DNA of 17,160 nucleotides from Clostridiales bacterium (GCA_019420045.1 JAHZHY010000161.1:3970-21129), one strand, 5' to 3'. Shown: positions 8,955-15,312, counted from the stretch's first letter. A program made the numbers and translations. Notes: generated by a model not told the origin, from the letters alone.

Positions 8955-10334
8955 TCACAGCTCCTTCTCTCCACAGGGTTCCCACTGGAGCAGGGTGTCA
9001 AGGTTTTGATCCAGGAAGCCGGTGTCATAGCGGCCCCGGATGTAGTCGGGGTGATAGAGGATCAGATGGGCCAGAGGGGCGGTGGTGGAATATCCTTCGA
9101 TCACCAGTTCCTCCAAGGCCCGGCGCATCCGCCGGATGGCTCCCAGACGGGTGGGGGCGTGGACAATGACTTTGGCGGCCAGAGAGTCATAATAGGGGCT
9201 CAGTTCATAGCCGGTATAAAGGGCGGTGTCCACTCGCACGCCGGGGCCGCCGGGCAGGTGGAGAAACTCCGTTTTTCCCGGACAGGGAAGGAAGCCCCGG
9301 CGGAAATCTTCCGCATTGATGCGGCATTCGATGGAGTGGCCCTCCAGATGGATGTCCTCCTGGGAGTAGGACAGGGGCAGGCCGGCGGCAATGCGGATCT
9401 GTTCCTGCACCAGGTCTACCCCCGTGACCATTTCGGTCACCGGATGCTCCACCTGGATGCGGGTATTCATTTCGATGAAATAATAATGGCCTTCCTGGTC
9501 CATGACGAACTCGATGGTGCCGGCCCCCACATAGCCTGCCGCTTGAGCTGCCAGCACGGCGTCCCGGCCCATTTGCTCCCGCAGAGCAGGGGTCAGACCA
9601 CGGGCGGGGGATTCTTCCATCAGCTTCTGGTTTTTCCGCTGGATGGAACAATCCCGCTCTCCCAGATGGATCACATGACCTTGGGAATCGGCCAGGATCT
9701 GCACTTCGATGTGCCGGGGATGGAGGATCAACTTTTCCACATACATTTCATCGGAACCAAAACAGGCCATGGATTCGGCCTGGGCGGCTTGGAAAGCGCT
9801 TTCCAGCTCTTCTGGGGCGTTCACCCGGCGCATGCCCCGGCCGCCCCCTCCGGCGCTGGCTTTGATGAGCACCGGGTAGCCGGCCTTCTCTGCCGCCTGC
9901 CGGGCTTCCTCCACATCGGCCACCGGGCCGGGGGAGCCGGGCACCACCGGCACGCCTTTCTGGGAGACCAGCCGCCGGGCGGCAGCTTTGTTGCCCATCT
10001 GGCGGATCACATGGCCCGAAGGGCCGATGAACTGGATGCCGCAGTCCCGGCACAGATCGGAAAACTCGGCGTTTTCCGACAGAAAGCCGTAGCCGGGGTG
10101 GATGGCCTGACAGCCGGTGAGCTGGGCGGCGGTGAGCAGGGCGCAGGGATTGAGATAGCTGTCTGCGGCCTTGGCCGGTCCCACGCACACCGCCCGGGTG
10201 GCCAGCTGAGTGGGCAGGCTGCCTTCGTCGGCCTGGGAATAGGCGGCCACCGTTTCGATGCCCATCTCCCGGCAGGCCCGGATGATGCGAAGGGCGATCT
10301 CTCCCCGGTTGCAAATCAAAATACGCTTGAACAT
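8955..10334 (-). CDS. accC: acetyl-CoA carboxylase biotin carboxylase subunit (AccC)
   Basis: A 459-residue ATP-grasp enzyme that carboxylates the biotin on BCCP using ATP and bicarbonate. It opens MFKRILICNRGEIALRIIRA, with HPGYGFLSEN (79-88), ATP-binding lysines near 116 and 158, the glycine loop AGGGGRGMR (161-169), and the catalytic stretch FIEMNTRIQVEHPVTE with Glu288, Arg292 and Glu296. The start at 10334 is chosen over 10370 because AAGGAG lies 7 nt upstream and the family begins at this Met. Only one base separates it from the accB stop. Confidence 0.97.
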   Translation of the reverse strand: MFKRILICNRGEIALRIIRACREMGIETVAAYSQADEGSLPTQLATRAVCVGPAKAADSYLNPCALLTAAQLTGCQAIHPGYGFLSENAEFSDLCRDCGIQFIGPSGHVIRQMGNKAAARRLVSQKGVPVVPGSPGPVADVEEARQAAEKAGYPVLIKASAGGGGRGMRRVNAPEELESAFQAAQAESMACFGSDEMYVEKLILHPRHIEVQILADSQGHVIHLGERDCSIQRKNQKLMEESPARGLTPALREQMGRDAVLAAQAAGYVGAGTIEFVMDQEGHYYFIEMNTRIQVEHPVTEMVTGVDLVQEQIRIAAGLPLSYSQEDIHLEGHSIECRINAEDFRRGFLPCPGKTEFLHLPGGPGVRVDTALYTGYELSPYYDSLAAKVIVHAPTRLGAIRRMRRALEELVIEGYSTTAPLAHLILYHPDYIRGRYDTGFLDQNLDTLLQWEPCGEKEL

Positions 10335-10335
10335 A

Positions 10336-10791
10336 TCAGCACTCCTTGAGGCGGAACAGGGTCTGGCCAAAGGAAACCAGCTGGCCGTTTTCTCCCAGAA
10401 CCTCCAGCACTTCGCAATCGAAGGGAGCGGGGACCTGGTTGATCATTTTCATGGCCTCGATGAGGCAAAGGGTATCGCCTTTTTGCAGCCGTTTTCCCAC
10501 CGGGGCGAAGGGCTCTTCGCCCGGGGCGGGAGCCACATAAAAAGTGCCCACCAGCGGGGCGGTGACTTCCTTGCCCTCCTTCTCAGGAGCAGGGGCCGGG
10601 GCTGCGGGGGCGGCGTTTTGGACAGCGGGAGCGGCAGGGGCCATAGGGGCCGCTGCCGGAGGCGCCGGGGGCAGGGGAGCCGCCGGACCCTTCCGCAGGG
10701 TAATTTTTTCTTCCCCTGTTCGATAACAAAGCTCCCAAAGACCGCTTTGGTCAAAGCGGTCCATGAGAGCGAACAATTCAGCTTGGGTCAT
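10336..10791 (-). CDS. accB: acetyl-CoA carboxylase biotin carboxyl carrier protein (AccB/BCCP)
   Basis: A 151-residue BCCP. An N-terminal segment (1-34) is joined by an Ala/Pro-rich flexible linker (about 35-70) to a C-terminal biotinyl domain with EAMKMIN, where Lys115 is the biotin site. The 'thumb' region VGTFYVAPAPGEEPF is present, as in bacterial BCCP. A GGGAGG ribosome site lies 8 nt before the ATG. It follows acpP by 21 nt. The biotin protein ligase needed to activate it is not in this window. Confidence 0.96.
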   Translation of the reverse strand: MTQAELFALMDRFDQSGLWELCYRTGEEKITLRKGPAAPLPPAPPAAAPMAPAAPAVQNAAPAAPAPAPEKEGKEVTAPLVGTFYVAPAPGEEPFAPVGKRLQKGDTLCLIEAMKMINQVPAPFDCEVLEVLGENGQLVSFGQTLFRLKEC

Positions 10792-10812
10792 GGATGTTCC
10801 CTCCCGGGAGAT

Positions 10813-11037
10813 TTAGTGGTTGGCGTTCAGGTAATTGACGATATCGCCCACTGTCTTCATCTGGGTGAGAGCGTCATCGGGGATGGAAACGCCCAGGGAA
10901 TCCTCCAGAGCCAGCTGCAGCTCCACAGCGTCCAGGCTGTCGGCGCCCAGGGTCTCGGTGAGGGAGGCCTCCATGGTCACATCGTCGGCGTTGCAGTCCA
11001 GGGTGTCCACAATAATCTCTTTCACTTTGTCAAACAT
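10813..11037 (-). CDS. acpP: acyl carrier protein (ACP), first gene of the fatty acid operon
   Basis: A 74-residue acidic helical carrier that shuttles acyl chains among the Fab enzymes. The 4'-phosphopantetheine site is Ser34 in LGADSLDAVEL. It ends TVGDIVNYLNANH, as ACPs do. The start at 11037 (MFDKVKE) is chosen over 11073 because GAGG lies about 8 nt upstream and the longer version would add 12 non-ACP residues from the AT-rich leader. It is first in the operon and closest to the promoter. Confidence 0.96.
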   Translation of the reverse strand: MFDKVKEIIVDTLDCNADDVTMEASLTETLGADSLDAVELQLALEDSLGVSIPDDALTQMKTVGDIVNYLNANH

Positions 11038-11071
11038 GATAAAATCCTCATTTCTTTTTGTAAATTGGTTC

Positions 11072-11143
11072 AAATATTTTACTTAAAAAATTTTAAATAA
11101 AATATTTTAAGCAATATTTTAACAGAAGGGAGCAAAATGTCAA
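11072..11143 (-). promoter_or_regulatory. Fatty acid operon promoter with AT-rich operator-like repeats
   Basis: On the minus strand TTGACA (11138-11143) is followed after 16 nt by TAAAAT (11116-11121). From the -10 into the leader lie three exact copies of AATATTTTA (plus-strand 11073-11081, 11101-11109, 11113-11121). The middle one sits in a 12-bp perfect palindrome, TAAAATATTTTA (11098-11109), and the third overlaps the -10. FabT-type MarR proteins bind AT-rich palindromes near fab promoters. This is therefore the best candidate operator for the MarR protein encoded at 251-712. The binding assignment is an inference. Confidence 0.75.
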
Positions 11144-11185
11144 GGGGAAAAAAGAAAAAACCGCCTCTCCCAGGGGAGGGGCGGT
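11143..11185 (-). terminator. Intrinsic terminator of the DUF3870 gene
   Basis: An 11-bp GC-rich stem (arms 11161-11171 and 11174-11184, one G-U pair, 2-nt loop) is followed on the minus strand by TTTTTTCTTTTTT. It ends the DUF3870 transcript just before the -35 box of the acpP promoter, insulating the operon. Confidence 0.9.
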
Positions 11186-11212
11186 ATTGATATTATATAA
11201 AGGAAGAAAAAA

Positions 11213-11548
11213 TCAGATTTTTTCTTCTCTACGGCACAGGTTCAGGTATTGATTGCGGGCGTCTTTCAGGCTGGCCAGCAGGGCACGCTGGGTCAGGGCA
11301 AAATACCGGCTGCGGATGATTTTTTCCAATTCTTCCATGTCTTCCACCAGGCGTTTGCCCACGATAAGGGAGTGGACAAACCGGTCGGTCATGGGCAGAA
11401 TGGTGTTGCACTGGGCGTCTTCGATGCGCCCTGTTTTCCGGTCCACAATGAGTCCCAGATAAAAGACGCCATGGACCAGGGAGATGGCGTCCTCTTTGGC
11501 GGGGCGGGCCTGACCGGTGATGAAAACAGTATCGGGGGAATAGTCCAT
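11213..11548 (-). CDS. DUF3870 family protein
   Basis: A 111-residue soluble protein that fits DUF3870, a family of unknown function found in Firmicutes. Recognisable segments are VFITGQARPAKEDAISLVHG near the N-terminus and the following LGLIVDRKTGRIEDAQCN and LPMTDRFVHSLIVGK. The C-terminal half is a charged helix. The start at 11548 has GGAGGG 8 nt upstream; longer frames extending to 12391 are shadows of the opposite strand. It is divergent from the D-glutamate cyclase-like operon and shares its promoter region, so the two may be co-regulated. No catalytic motif is recognised and no function is claimed. Confidence 0.8.
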   Translation of the reverse strand: MDYSPDTVFITGQARPAKEDAISLVHGVFYLGLIVDRKTGRIEDAQCNTILPMTDRFVHSLIVGKRLVEDMEELEKIIRSRYFALTQRALLASLKDARNQYLNLCRREEKI

Positions 11549-11566
11549 ATAAAATGCCCTCCAAAC

Positions 11567-11582
11567 CCCGGCAGGGCCGGGA
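11567..11582 (-). other. Short hairpin in the DUF3870 leader
   Basis: A 6-bp stem, CCCGGC/GCCGGG, with a 3-4 nt loop lies in the 5' untranslated part of the DUF3870 transcript. There is no T-run after it, so it is not a terminator. Its role is unknown. Confidence 0.4.
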
Positions 11583-11594
11583 AAAATCAGATAT

Positions 11595-11624
11595 AGTATA
11601 CCACCATTTTTTCCTCCTTGACAA
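11595..11624 (-). promoter_or_regulatory. Promoter of the DUF3870 gene
   Basis: On the minus strand TTGTCA (11619-11624) is followed after 18 nt by TATACT (11595-11600). The gene start is about 47 nt from the -10. The -35 box overlaps that of the opposite promoter by 5 nt. Confidence 0.7.
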
Positions 11625-11647
11625 AGGTCTTTTCCGGGGGCTATAAT
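11618..11647 (+). promoter_or_regulatory. Promoter of the D-glutamate cyclase-like operon
   Basis: A consensus TTGACA (11618-11623) is followed after 18 nt by a consensus TATAAT (11642-11647). Transcription would start near 11654, leaving a leader of about 130 nt before the first ATG. Confidence 0.88.
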
Positions 11648-11649
11648 AA

Positions 11650-11785
11650 CGGCGGAATCAAATAGAGTTTTACCGCTGGGGCGGGCCTTTGCCGGCTTGG
11701 CCCAACGGCGGTGAGATCCGTTGGAAGCGTCTGGGGGGCCAGGCGTTTTTGGCGGATCTTTTTTTGGAATATGGGGGATGTTCAC
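11650..11785 (+). promoter_or_regulatory. Structured 5' leader with terminator/antiterminator: candidate riboswitch or attenuator
   Basis: The leader ends in a terminator: arms 11714-11734 and 11739-11759 pair over 21 bp (six G-U pairs, GGGG loop), followed by T 11759-11765. A competing stem, CCAACGG (11702-11708) with CCGTTGG (11718-11724), uses the terminator's left arm and cannot coexist with it. Upstream, ACCGC (11672-11676) can pair with GCGGT (11708-11712) around an inner GGGCC/GGCCC stem, and this in turn competes with the antiterminator. Three mutually exclusive steps are the usual layout of a transcriptional riboswitch. No known riboswitch class or T-box signature was recognised. The ligand is unknown; a D-glutamate-related metabolite would fit the genes. 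Confidence 0.6.
11714..11766 (+). terminator. Intrinsic terminator inside the leader, upstream of the DUF4392 gene
   Basis: A continuous 21-bp hairpin with a 7-T run ends only about 20 nt before the start codon. A strong terminator between a consensus promoter and its first gene implies conditional read-through. Confidence 0.75.
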
Positions 11786-12643
11786 ATGGAAAAGAGCGAA
11801 GAACTGGCGCATATTCTCACCTGGGACCCGGGAGAGCGTGGGCTTTTGGGGAAATTGCCTCTGGCCGATCTGAACGCCATGGTAGATGAGATGATAGAGG
11901 CCCAAAAGGTGATGATCCTCACCGGATTTCCCGTGGCGGCGGCTGAGGTGGGAGAGACCGATGGCCCGGTGGGAGCGGCTCATATTGCCCATGGCCTGAC
12001 CCAGCTGGGAAAAGAGGTGACGGTAGTCACCGACCGGTGGAGCCTGCCTTTGGTGGAAGCGGCCTGCCGCCACAGAGCGCCCGAGGCCTCCTGCCGCTGC
12101 GTGGAGCAGGAGCGGGCCAGGGAGGACTGTGAAAAGCTCCTTTCGGAAAAGCCCGATCTGGTCATTGCCATCGAGCGGCCCGGCAAGGGAGAGGACGGCC
12201 ACTACCACAATATGCGGGGCCAGGTGATCGACCATCTGGTGGCCGACACCGATCTTCTGCTGGAAAAGGCTCCCCGCTCCATCGCCATTGGCGACGGTGG
12301 CAATGAACTGGGCATGGGCACATTCTCCCGGCAGATCCGGGAAGGCGTGCCCCATGGGGAAACCATCTGCGCCAGGGTGGGGGCCGATCATGCCCTGGCC
12401 TCCGGCGTGTCCAACTGGTGGGGATGGGGTGTGGAGGCCCTTCTCAGCCGCCGCACCGGCCGGTGGCTGCTCCCCGATGACGAGCAGGAAGAGCAGCTGC
12501 TCTCCCAGGTGGTAGAGGCCGGGGGAGTGGACGGCGTCACTGGAAAACGGCAGAGCAGTGTGGACGGACTGAGTCTGGATGAGAATCTCCAGGTGCTTCG
12601 TCAGTTGCGCCAGGCGATCCAGCCAGCACAGGCGGCGCTGTAA
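11786..12643 (+). CDS. DUF4392 protein, D-glutamate cyclase C-terminal-like
   Basis: A 285-residue protein matching the DUF4392 domain, which forms the C-terminal half of mammalian D-glutamate cyclase (DGLUCY). Diagnostic motifs are LTGFPV with a following ETDGPVGA (about 46-64), IAIERPGKGEDGHYHNMRG (128-145) and AIGDGGNELGMG (167-178). The start at 11786 has GGGGGA about 7 nt upstream; an in-frame ATG at 11771 is less well placed. It is first in a two-gene operon with the DUF1445 gene, 25 nt downstream. By analogy with DGLUCY, which converts D-glutamate to 5-oxo-D-proline, the pair may make a split enzyme. The domain call is strong; the substrate is inferred. Confidence 0.83.
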   Translation: MEKSEELAHILTWDPGERGLLGKLPLADLNAMVDEMIEAQKVMILTGFPVAAAEVGETDGPVGAAHIAHGLTQLGKEVTVVTDRWSLPLVEAACRHRAPEASCRCVEQERAREDCEKLLSEKPDLVIAIERPGKGEDGHYHNMRGQVIDHLVADTDLLLEKAPRSIAIGDGGNELGMGTFSRQIREGVPHGETICARVGADHALASGVSNWWGWGVEALLSRRTGRWLLPDDEQEEQLLSQVVEAGGVDGVTGKRQSSVDGLSLDENLQVLRQLRQAIQPAQAAL

Positions 12644-12668
12644 CCGAAAAGGGAAAGGAGCGGGACAG

Positions 12669-13463
12669 ATGAAACTGGAAGAAATGGGCGGACTGACGCC
12701 TCAGCAGGTGCGTCAGGCCATTCGGCGAGGGGAGTATGACGGTCCCACAGCAGGGCTGTGTATGGGATATGCCCAGTGCAATCTGGTGGTACTGCCCAAA
12801 GAGCACGCCTATGATTTTTTGCTCTTTGCTCAGCGGAACAGCCGGGCCTGCCCGGTGCTGGAGGTCAGCGAGGTGGGAAGCCGCAGATTATCTTTTTTGG
12901 CACAGGATGTGGATATCGCCCGGGATTTTCCCCGGTACCGGCTGTATCGGAATGGGGAACTGGCCGGGGAATACACCCAGGTGGAAGAACTTTGGCGGGA
13001 TGATCTGGTGAGTTTTCTCATTGGATGCAGCTTTTCTTTTGAAGCGGCCTTGCTGGAGGCCGGAGTGCCGGTGCGCCACATTGAGCAAGGGCGGAATGTG
13101 CCCATGTACCGCACCAGTATCCCCTGCCATAGTGCCGGCGTTTTCCATGGGAACATGGTGGTGAGCATGCGCCCCATGCCCCCGTCCCAAGTGGTGCGGG
13201 CGGTGACCGTCACCGCAGCCATGCCCCGGGTCCACGGCGCGCCGGTACACATCGGTTCTCCGGCGGAGATCGGCATTGCGGATATTGCCCGGCCCGATTA
13301 CGGCCAGGCGGTGGATATTGCCCCTGGGGAAGTGCCGGTGTTCTGGCCCTGTGGCGTCACCCCTCAGAATGTGCTGACAGAGGCCAGACTGCCCTTTGCC
13401 ATCACCCATGCACCAGGGCATATGCTCATCACCGACATCAAAAACAGCCAGCTGAAAGACTAA
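12669..13463 (+). CDS. DUF1445 / UPF0317 protein, putative hydro-lyase, D-glutamate cyclase N-terminal-like
   Basis: A 264-residue protein of the DUF1445 (UPF0317) family, annotated elsewhere as putative hydro-lyase and corresponding to the N-terminal half of mammalian D-glutamate cyclase. Family blocks are clear: GCSFSFEAALLEAGVPVRHI (119-138), EQGRNVPMYRTSIPC (139-153), VFWPCGVTPQ (224-233) and ITHAPGHMLITD (245-256). The start at 12669 has AAGGAG 8 nt upstream; the longer frame from 12579 overlaps the previous gene in another frame. It is co-transcribed with the DUF4392 gene, supporting one functional unit. The exact reaction is inferred from the mammalian fusion. Confidence 0.87.
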   Translation: MKLEEMGGLTPQQVRQAIRRGEYDGPTAGLCMGYAQCNLVVLPKEHAYDFLLFAQRNSRACPVLEVSEVGSRRLSFLAQDVDIARDFPRYRLYRNGELAGEYTQVEELWRDDLVSFLIGCSFSFEAALLEAGVPVRHIEQGRNVPMYRTSIPCHSAGVFHGNMVVSMRPMPPSQVVRAVTVTAAMPRVHGAPVHIGSPAEIGIADIARPDYGQAVDIAPGEVPVFWPCGVTPQNVLTEARLPFAITHAPGHMLITDIKNSQLKD

Positions 13464-13470
13464 ATCAGAA

Positions 13471-13498
13471 AAAGAGCGCCGAAAATTCCCGATGCTCT
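13471..13498 (+). repeat. Degenerate copy of the downstream terminator hairpin
   Basis: The stretch starting AGAGCGCCG and ending GATGCTCT resembles the terminator at 13588-13625 (AGAGCGCCG ... CGGCGCTCT), but its stem is imperfect and it has no T-run. It looks like a decayed duplicate just after the DUF1445 stop. Confidence 0.45.
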
Positions 13499-13540
13499 CA
13501 GACTGTTGGGAAATTTATTTGGTCAGGGAGAAGAGGCAGC

Positions 13541-13587
13541 CCCTTGCAAAAATTCGAAAAAGTGGGTTGAGCCACTTTTTCGACGCA
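13541..13587 (+). repeat. 47-nt structured repeat element, copy 1
   Basis: The element starts CCCTTGCAAAAA and holds a perfect 12-bp stem TCGAAAAAGTGG (13554-13565) with CCACTTTTTCGA (13572-13583), 6-nt loop, then GCA, which can pair with the TGC on the left. A second copy of identical length lies at 15266-15312. Both are followed at once by an intrinsic terminator. Its function is unknown. Confidence 0.75.
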
Positions 13588-13626
13588 GCAAGAGCGCCGG
13601 AAATCCTCGGCGCTCTTGCTTTTTGG
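13588..13626 (+). terminator. Intrinsic terminator of the DUF4392-DUF1445 operon
   Basis: A 12-bp stem GCAAGAGCGCCG (13588-13599) with CGGCGCTCTTGC (13608-13619) is followed by TTTTT. It directly abuts the structured repeat element. Confidence 0.92.
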
Positions 13627-13657
13627 TAAGGATTCGGAGTACACTGATTGTAATCAG
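13616..13657 (+). promoter_or_regulatory. Candidate promoter and palindrome before the PLP enzyme gene
   Basis: TACACT (13640-13645) is a possible -10, with TTGCTT about 18 nt upstream inside the terminator. The inverted repeat CTGATT-GT-AATCAG (13644-13657) overlaps the expected start site and could be an operator. No matching regulator gene is adjacent. Confidence 0.4.
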
Positions 13658-13674
13658 AAAAGGAGGAATGCGCC

Positions 13675-14700
13675 ATGCTGTTCGGATACGACAAGGAACA
13701 TTTTATCACACTTCCCACACCCATCCAGCATCTGCCTGCCATTTCGGCCATGACCGGCTGTGAGTTTTTCATCAAGCGGGACGATATGACCGATCTGGGG
13801 ATGGGCGGCAACAAGCTGCGGAAGCTGGAATACCTTTTGTGGGACGCCAAAAGGCAGGGGGCCACATTGCTGCTCACCTATGGCGGCGCCCAGACCAACC
13901 ACGGCCGGCTCACAGCGGCGGTGGCCGCTCGATATGGCATGAAATGCGCCATTCTTTGCCTGGACGATCATCCGGAAGGCATCAATGCCAACATTTTGCT
14001 GGACCGGATCATGGGGGCCGAGGTATGGATCAAGCCCAGCGATGGCTCCGACGAAGGAGAACAGAACAGACTCTTTGGCCAGCAGGTGCGGGAGCATTAT
14101 GAAAAGCAGGGAGAAAAGGTCTATGAGATCCCGGTGGGCGGTTCCAACACCGTGGGACTGCGGGGATATTTTGAGTGCGCCCTGGAGATGAAGGATCAGC
14201 TGGCGGAGATGGATCTTTCTCCGGACTATATCGCCTGTGCCGCCGGAAGTCTGGGCACCTACCTGGGACTTTTCATGGGGGCACGGTATGCAGGGCTTTC
14301 GGCCAAAGTGTTGGGGGTGGCCATCTCTCCCTTTGGCGAGGCCAAGGAGAAGCGGCTGATGGAATATTATCGGGAAGCCTGCCAGGAGTTTGGTTTGCCG
14401 GAAGATGCCAAAAGGGAAGATTTCCTCATTGAAAAGGGCTATGTGGGAGAAGGGTATAACTCGGTGGACGAGAGGGCCCGTCAGGCTATTTACACCATGG
14501 GCCAGAAGGAAGCCATTTTGCTGGACCCCTGTTATACCGGCAAAGCCTTCGGCGGCCTGCTGGATATGACGGAGACGGGAAAGATTCCCAAGGGCAGCAA
14601 GGTGCTCTTCCTTCACACCGGCGGTACGCCGGCCCTTTATAATCCCAAGCACCGCAGGGCCATGGAGCAGGAGCTGAAAGAGGGCCTCCACCTGCTGTAA
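13675..14700 (+). CDS. D-cysteine desulfhydrase / ACC deaminase family PLP enzyme
   Basis: A 341-residue fold-type II PLP enzyme. The PLP lysine is Lys47 in MGGNKLRKLEYLL. YGGAQTNHGRLTAAVAA follows, at the place of the substrate-binding 'SNH' loop of D-cysteine desulfhydrase, here with Thr instead of Ser. AAGSLGTYLGL near residue 190 fits the phosphate-binding region, and FLHTGGTPALY near the C-terminus is typical of the family. D-cysteine desulfhydrase releases pyruvate, ammonia and sulfide; relatives act on 1-aminocyclopropane-1-carboxylate or other D-amino acids. The start at 13675 has AGGAGG 8 nt upstream; the ATG at 13668 is too close to it. The neighbouring D-glutamate cyclase-like genes suggest D-amino acid breakdown. 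Family is clear, substrate less so. Confidence 0.82.
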   Translation: MLFGYDKEHFITLPTPIQHLPAISAMTGCEFFIKRDDMTDLGMGGNKLRKLEYLLWDAKRQGATLLLTYGGAQTNHGRLTAAVAARYGMKCAILCLDDHPEGINANILLDRIMGAEVWIKPSDGSDEGEQNRLFGQQVREHYEKQGEKVYEIPVGGSNTVGLRGYFECALEMKDQLAEMDLSPDYIACAAGSLGTYLGLFMGARYAGLSAKVLGVAISPFGEAKEKRLMEYYREACQEFGLPEDAKREDFLIEKGYVGEGYNSVDERARQAIYTMGQKEAILLDPCYTGKAFGGLLDMTETGKIPKGSKVLFLHTGGTPALYNPKHRRAMEQELKEGLHLL

Positions 14701-14715
14701 GAAAGGGGAAAACAG

Positions 14716-15120
14716 ATGGAGTTGGGGCTCTGTTTGACTCTGTGCGCCTTGGGAGGTGCCTTTTGGATGCCCGCTTTGCTATTGACTTTTATTGCGGGCA
14801 AAAGAAGGAGAAACTGCACCGCATGGGCCCGGGGCGTAGTGGTGGATATCAAAGGCAGAAGCACTTCCGACGGACTGACCTTTTATCCGGTGTATCAATA
14901 TGAAGCGGAAGGGACGGTCTGTCAGGGAAAAGGAGCGGGGACATCCCCTATGCCTTTGAAAAAGGGGGATGCGATCATGGTTTGTTACGATCCCCGCCGC
15001 CCCCAGCGATCCTATATCAAAGGGTATGATAGCAGAGTGTATCGCGTACTCAGTATCTGCTTTTTGGTGATGGGGGCCATACCCATTCTGATCTGCCTGG
15101 GCATTGCGTTGCTGAACTAG
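14716..15120 (+). CDS. DUF3592-like membrane protein
   Basis: A 134-residue protein with a membrane segment at each end (about 4-28 and 108-132) around a small beta-rich domain. The middle contains RGVVVDIKGRSTSDGLTFYP and, near residue 90, a VCYDPRRPQRSYI motif. This is the usual DUF3592 layout, with 'YxPxxxY' and 'V.YDP..P' blocks. Function is unknown. It begins 15 nt after the PLP gene with an AAGGGG ribosome site, so it is probably on the same transcript. No metabolic link to that enzyme is evident. Confidence 0.7.
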   Translation: MELGLCLTLCALGGAFWMPALLLTFIAGKRRRNCTAWARGVVVDIKGRSTSDGLTFYPVYQYEAEGTVCQGKGAGTSPMPLKKGDAIMVCYDPRRPQRSYIKGYDSRVYRVLSICFLVMGAIPILICLGIALLN

Positions 15121-15190
15121 AACTCCCGGCCAGATCAGTGTGAAGAAAGAAGAGAAAAGGGAAAGCTTTTGCTTTATTTTTCACCAATCC

Positions 15191-15223
15191 GCAAAAAGCC
15201 GCGACCTGTGCGTGGCTTTTTGC
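15191..15223. terminator. Hairpin, possible terminator of the PLP enzyme-DUF3592 transcript
   Basis: GCAAAAAGCCGCG (15191-15203) pairs with CGTGGCTTTTTGC (15211-15223) over 13 bp with one G-U pair. The T-run lies in the stem, giving a weaker but plausible intrinsic terminator in either direction. Confidence 0.55.
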
Positions 15224-15265
15224 ACTGATCAAGGGGCCAGTGTATGCCAAGGGCGTGCATGCAGA

Positions 15266-15312
15266 CCCTTGCAAAAACTCGAAACAGTGGCGTTGGCCAC
15301 TGTTTCGATGCA
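15266..15312 (+). repeat. 47-nt structured repeat element, copy 2
   Basis: Same length and layout as the copy at 13541-13587: CCCTTGCAAAAA, then TCGAAACAGTGG (15279-15290) pairing with CCACTGTTTCGA (15297-15308), then GCA. Compared with copy 1, an A-T pair in the stem has become C-G, so both sides changed together. CAAGGG upstream (15249-ish) could pair with CCCTTG as an extra stem. Confidence 0.75.

Noticed and set aside
8946..10349. 467-residue plus-strand open frame opposite accC
   Set aside because: It is the antisense shadow of a clear biotin carboxylase gene in GC-rich DNA, with Gly/His-rich composition and no ribosome site or family match. The same holds for the long frames opposite fabF, fabK and fabH.
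11041..11125. AT-rich patch as sign of horizontal transfer
   Set aside because: It is confined to the acpP promoter and leader; flanking genes have the normal GC-rich make-up, so an operator is the simpler explanation.
11650..11785. T-box leader
   Set aside because: The leader is too short, and neither the conserved T-box sequence nor a specifier-loop domain was found.
11213..12391. 392-residue minus-strand open frame running through the DUF4392 gene
   Set aside because: Only the last 111 residues match a family (DUF3870), and they have their own ribosome site and promoter; the rest is antisense of DUF4392.
13541..15312. CRISPR repeats
   Set aside because: Only two copies 1.7 kb apart with genes in between, internal palindrome plus terminator, no spacers and no cas genes.
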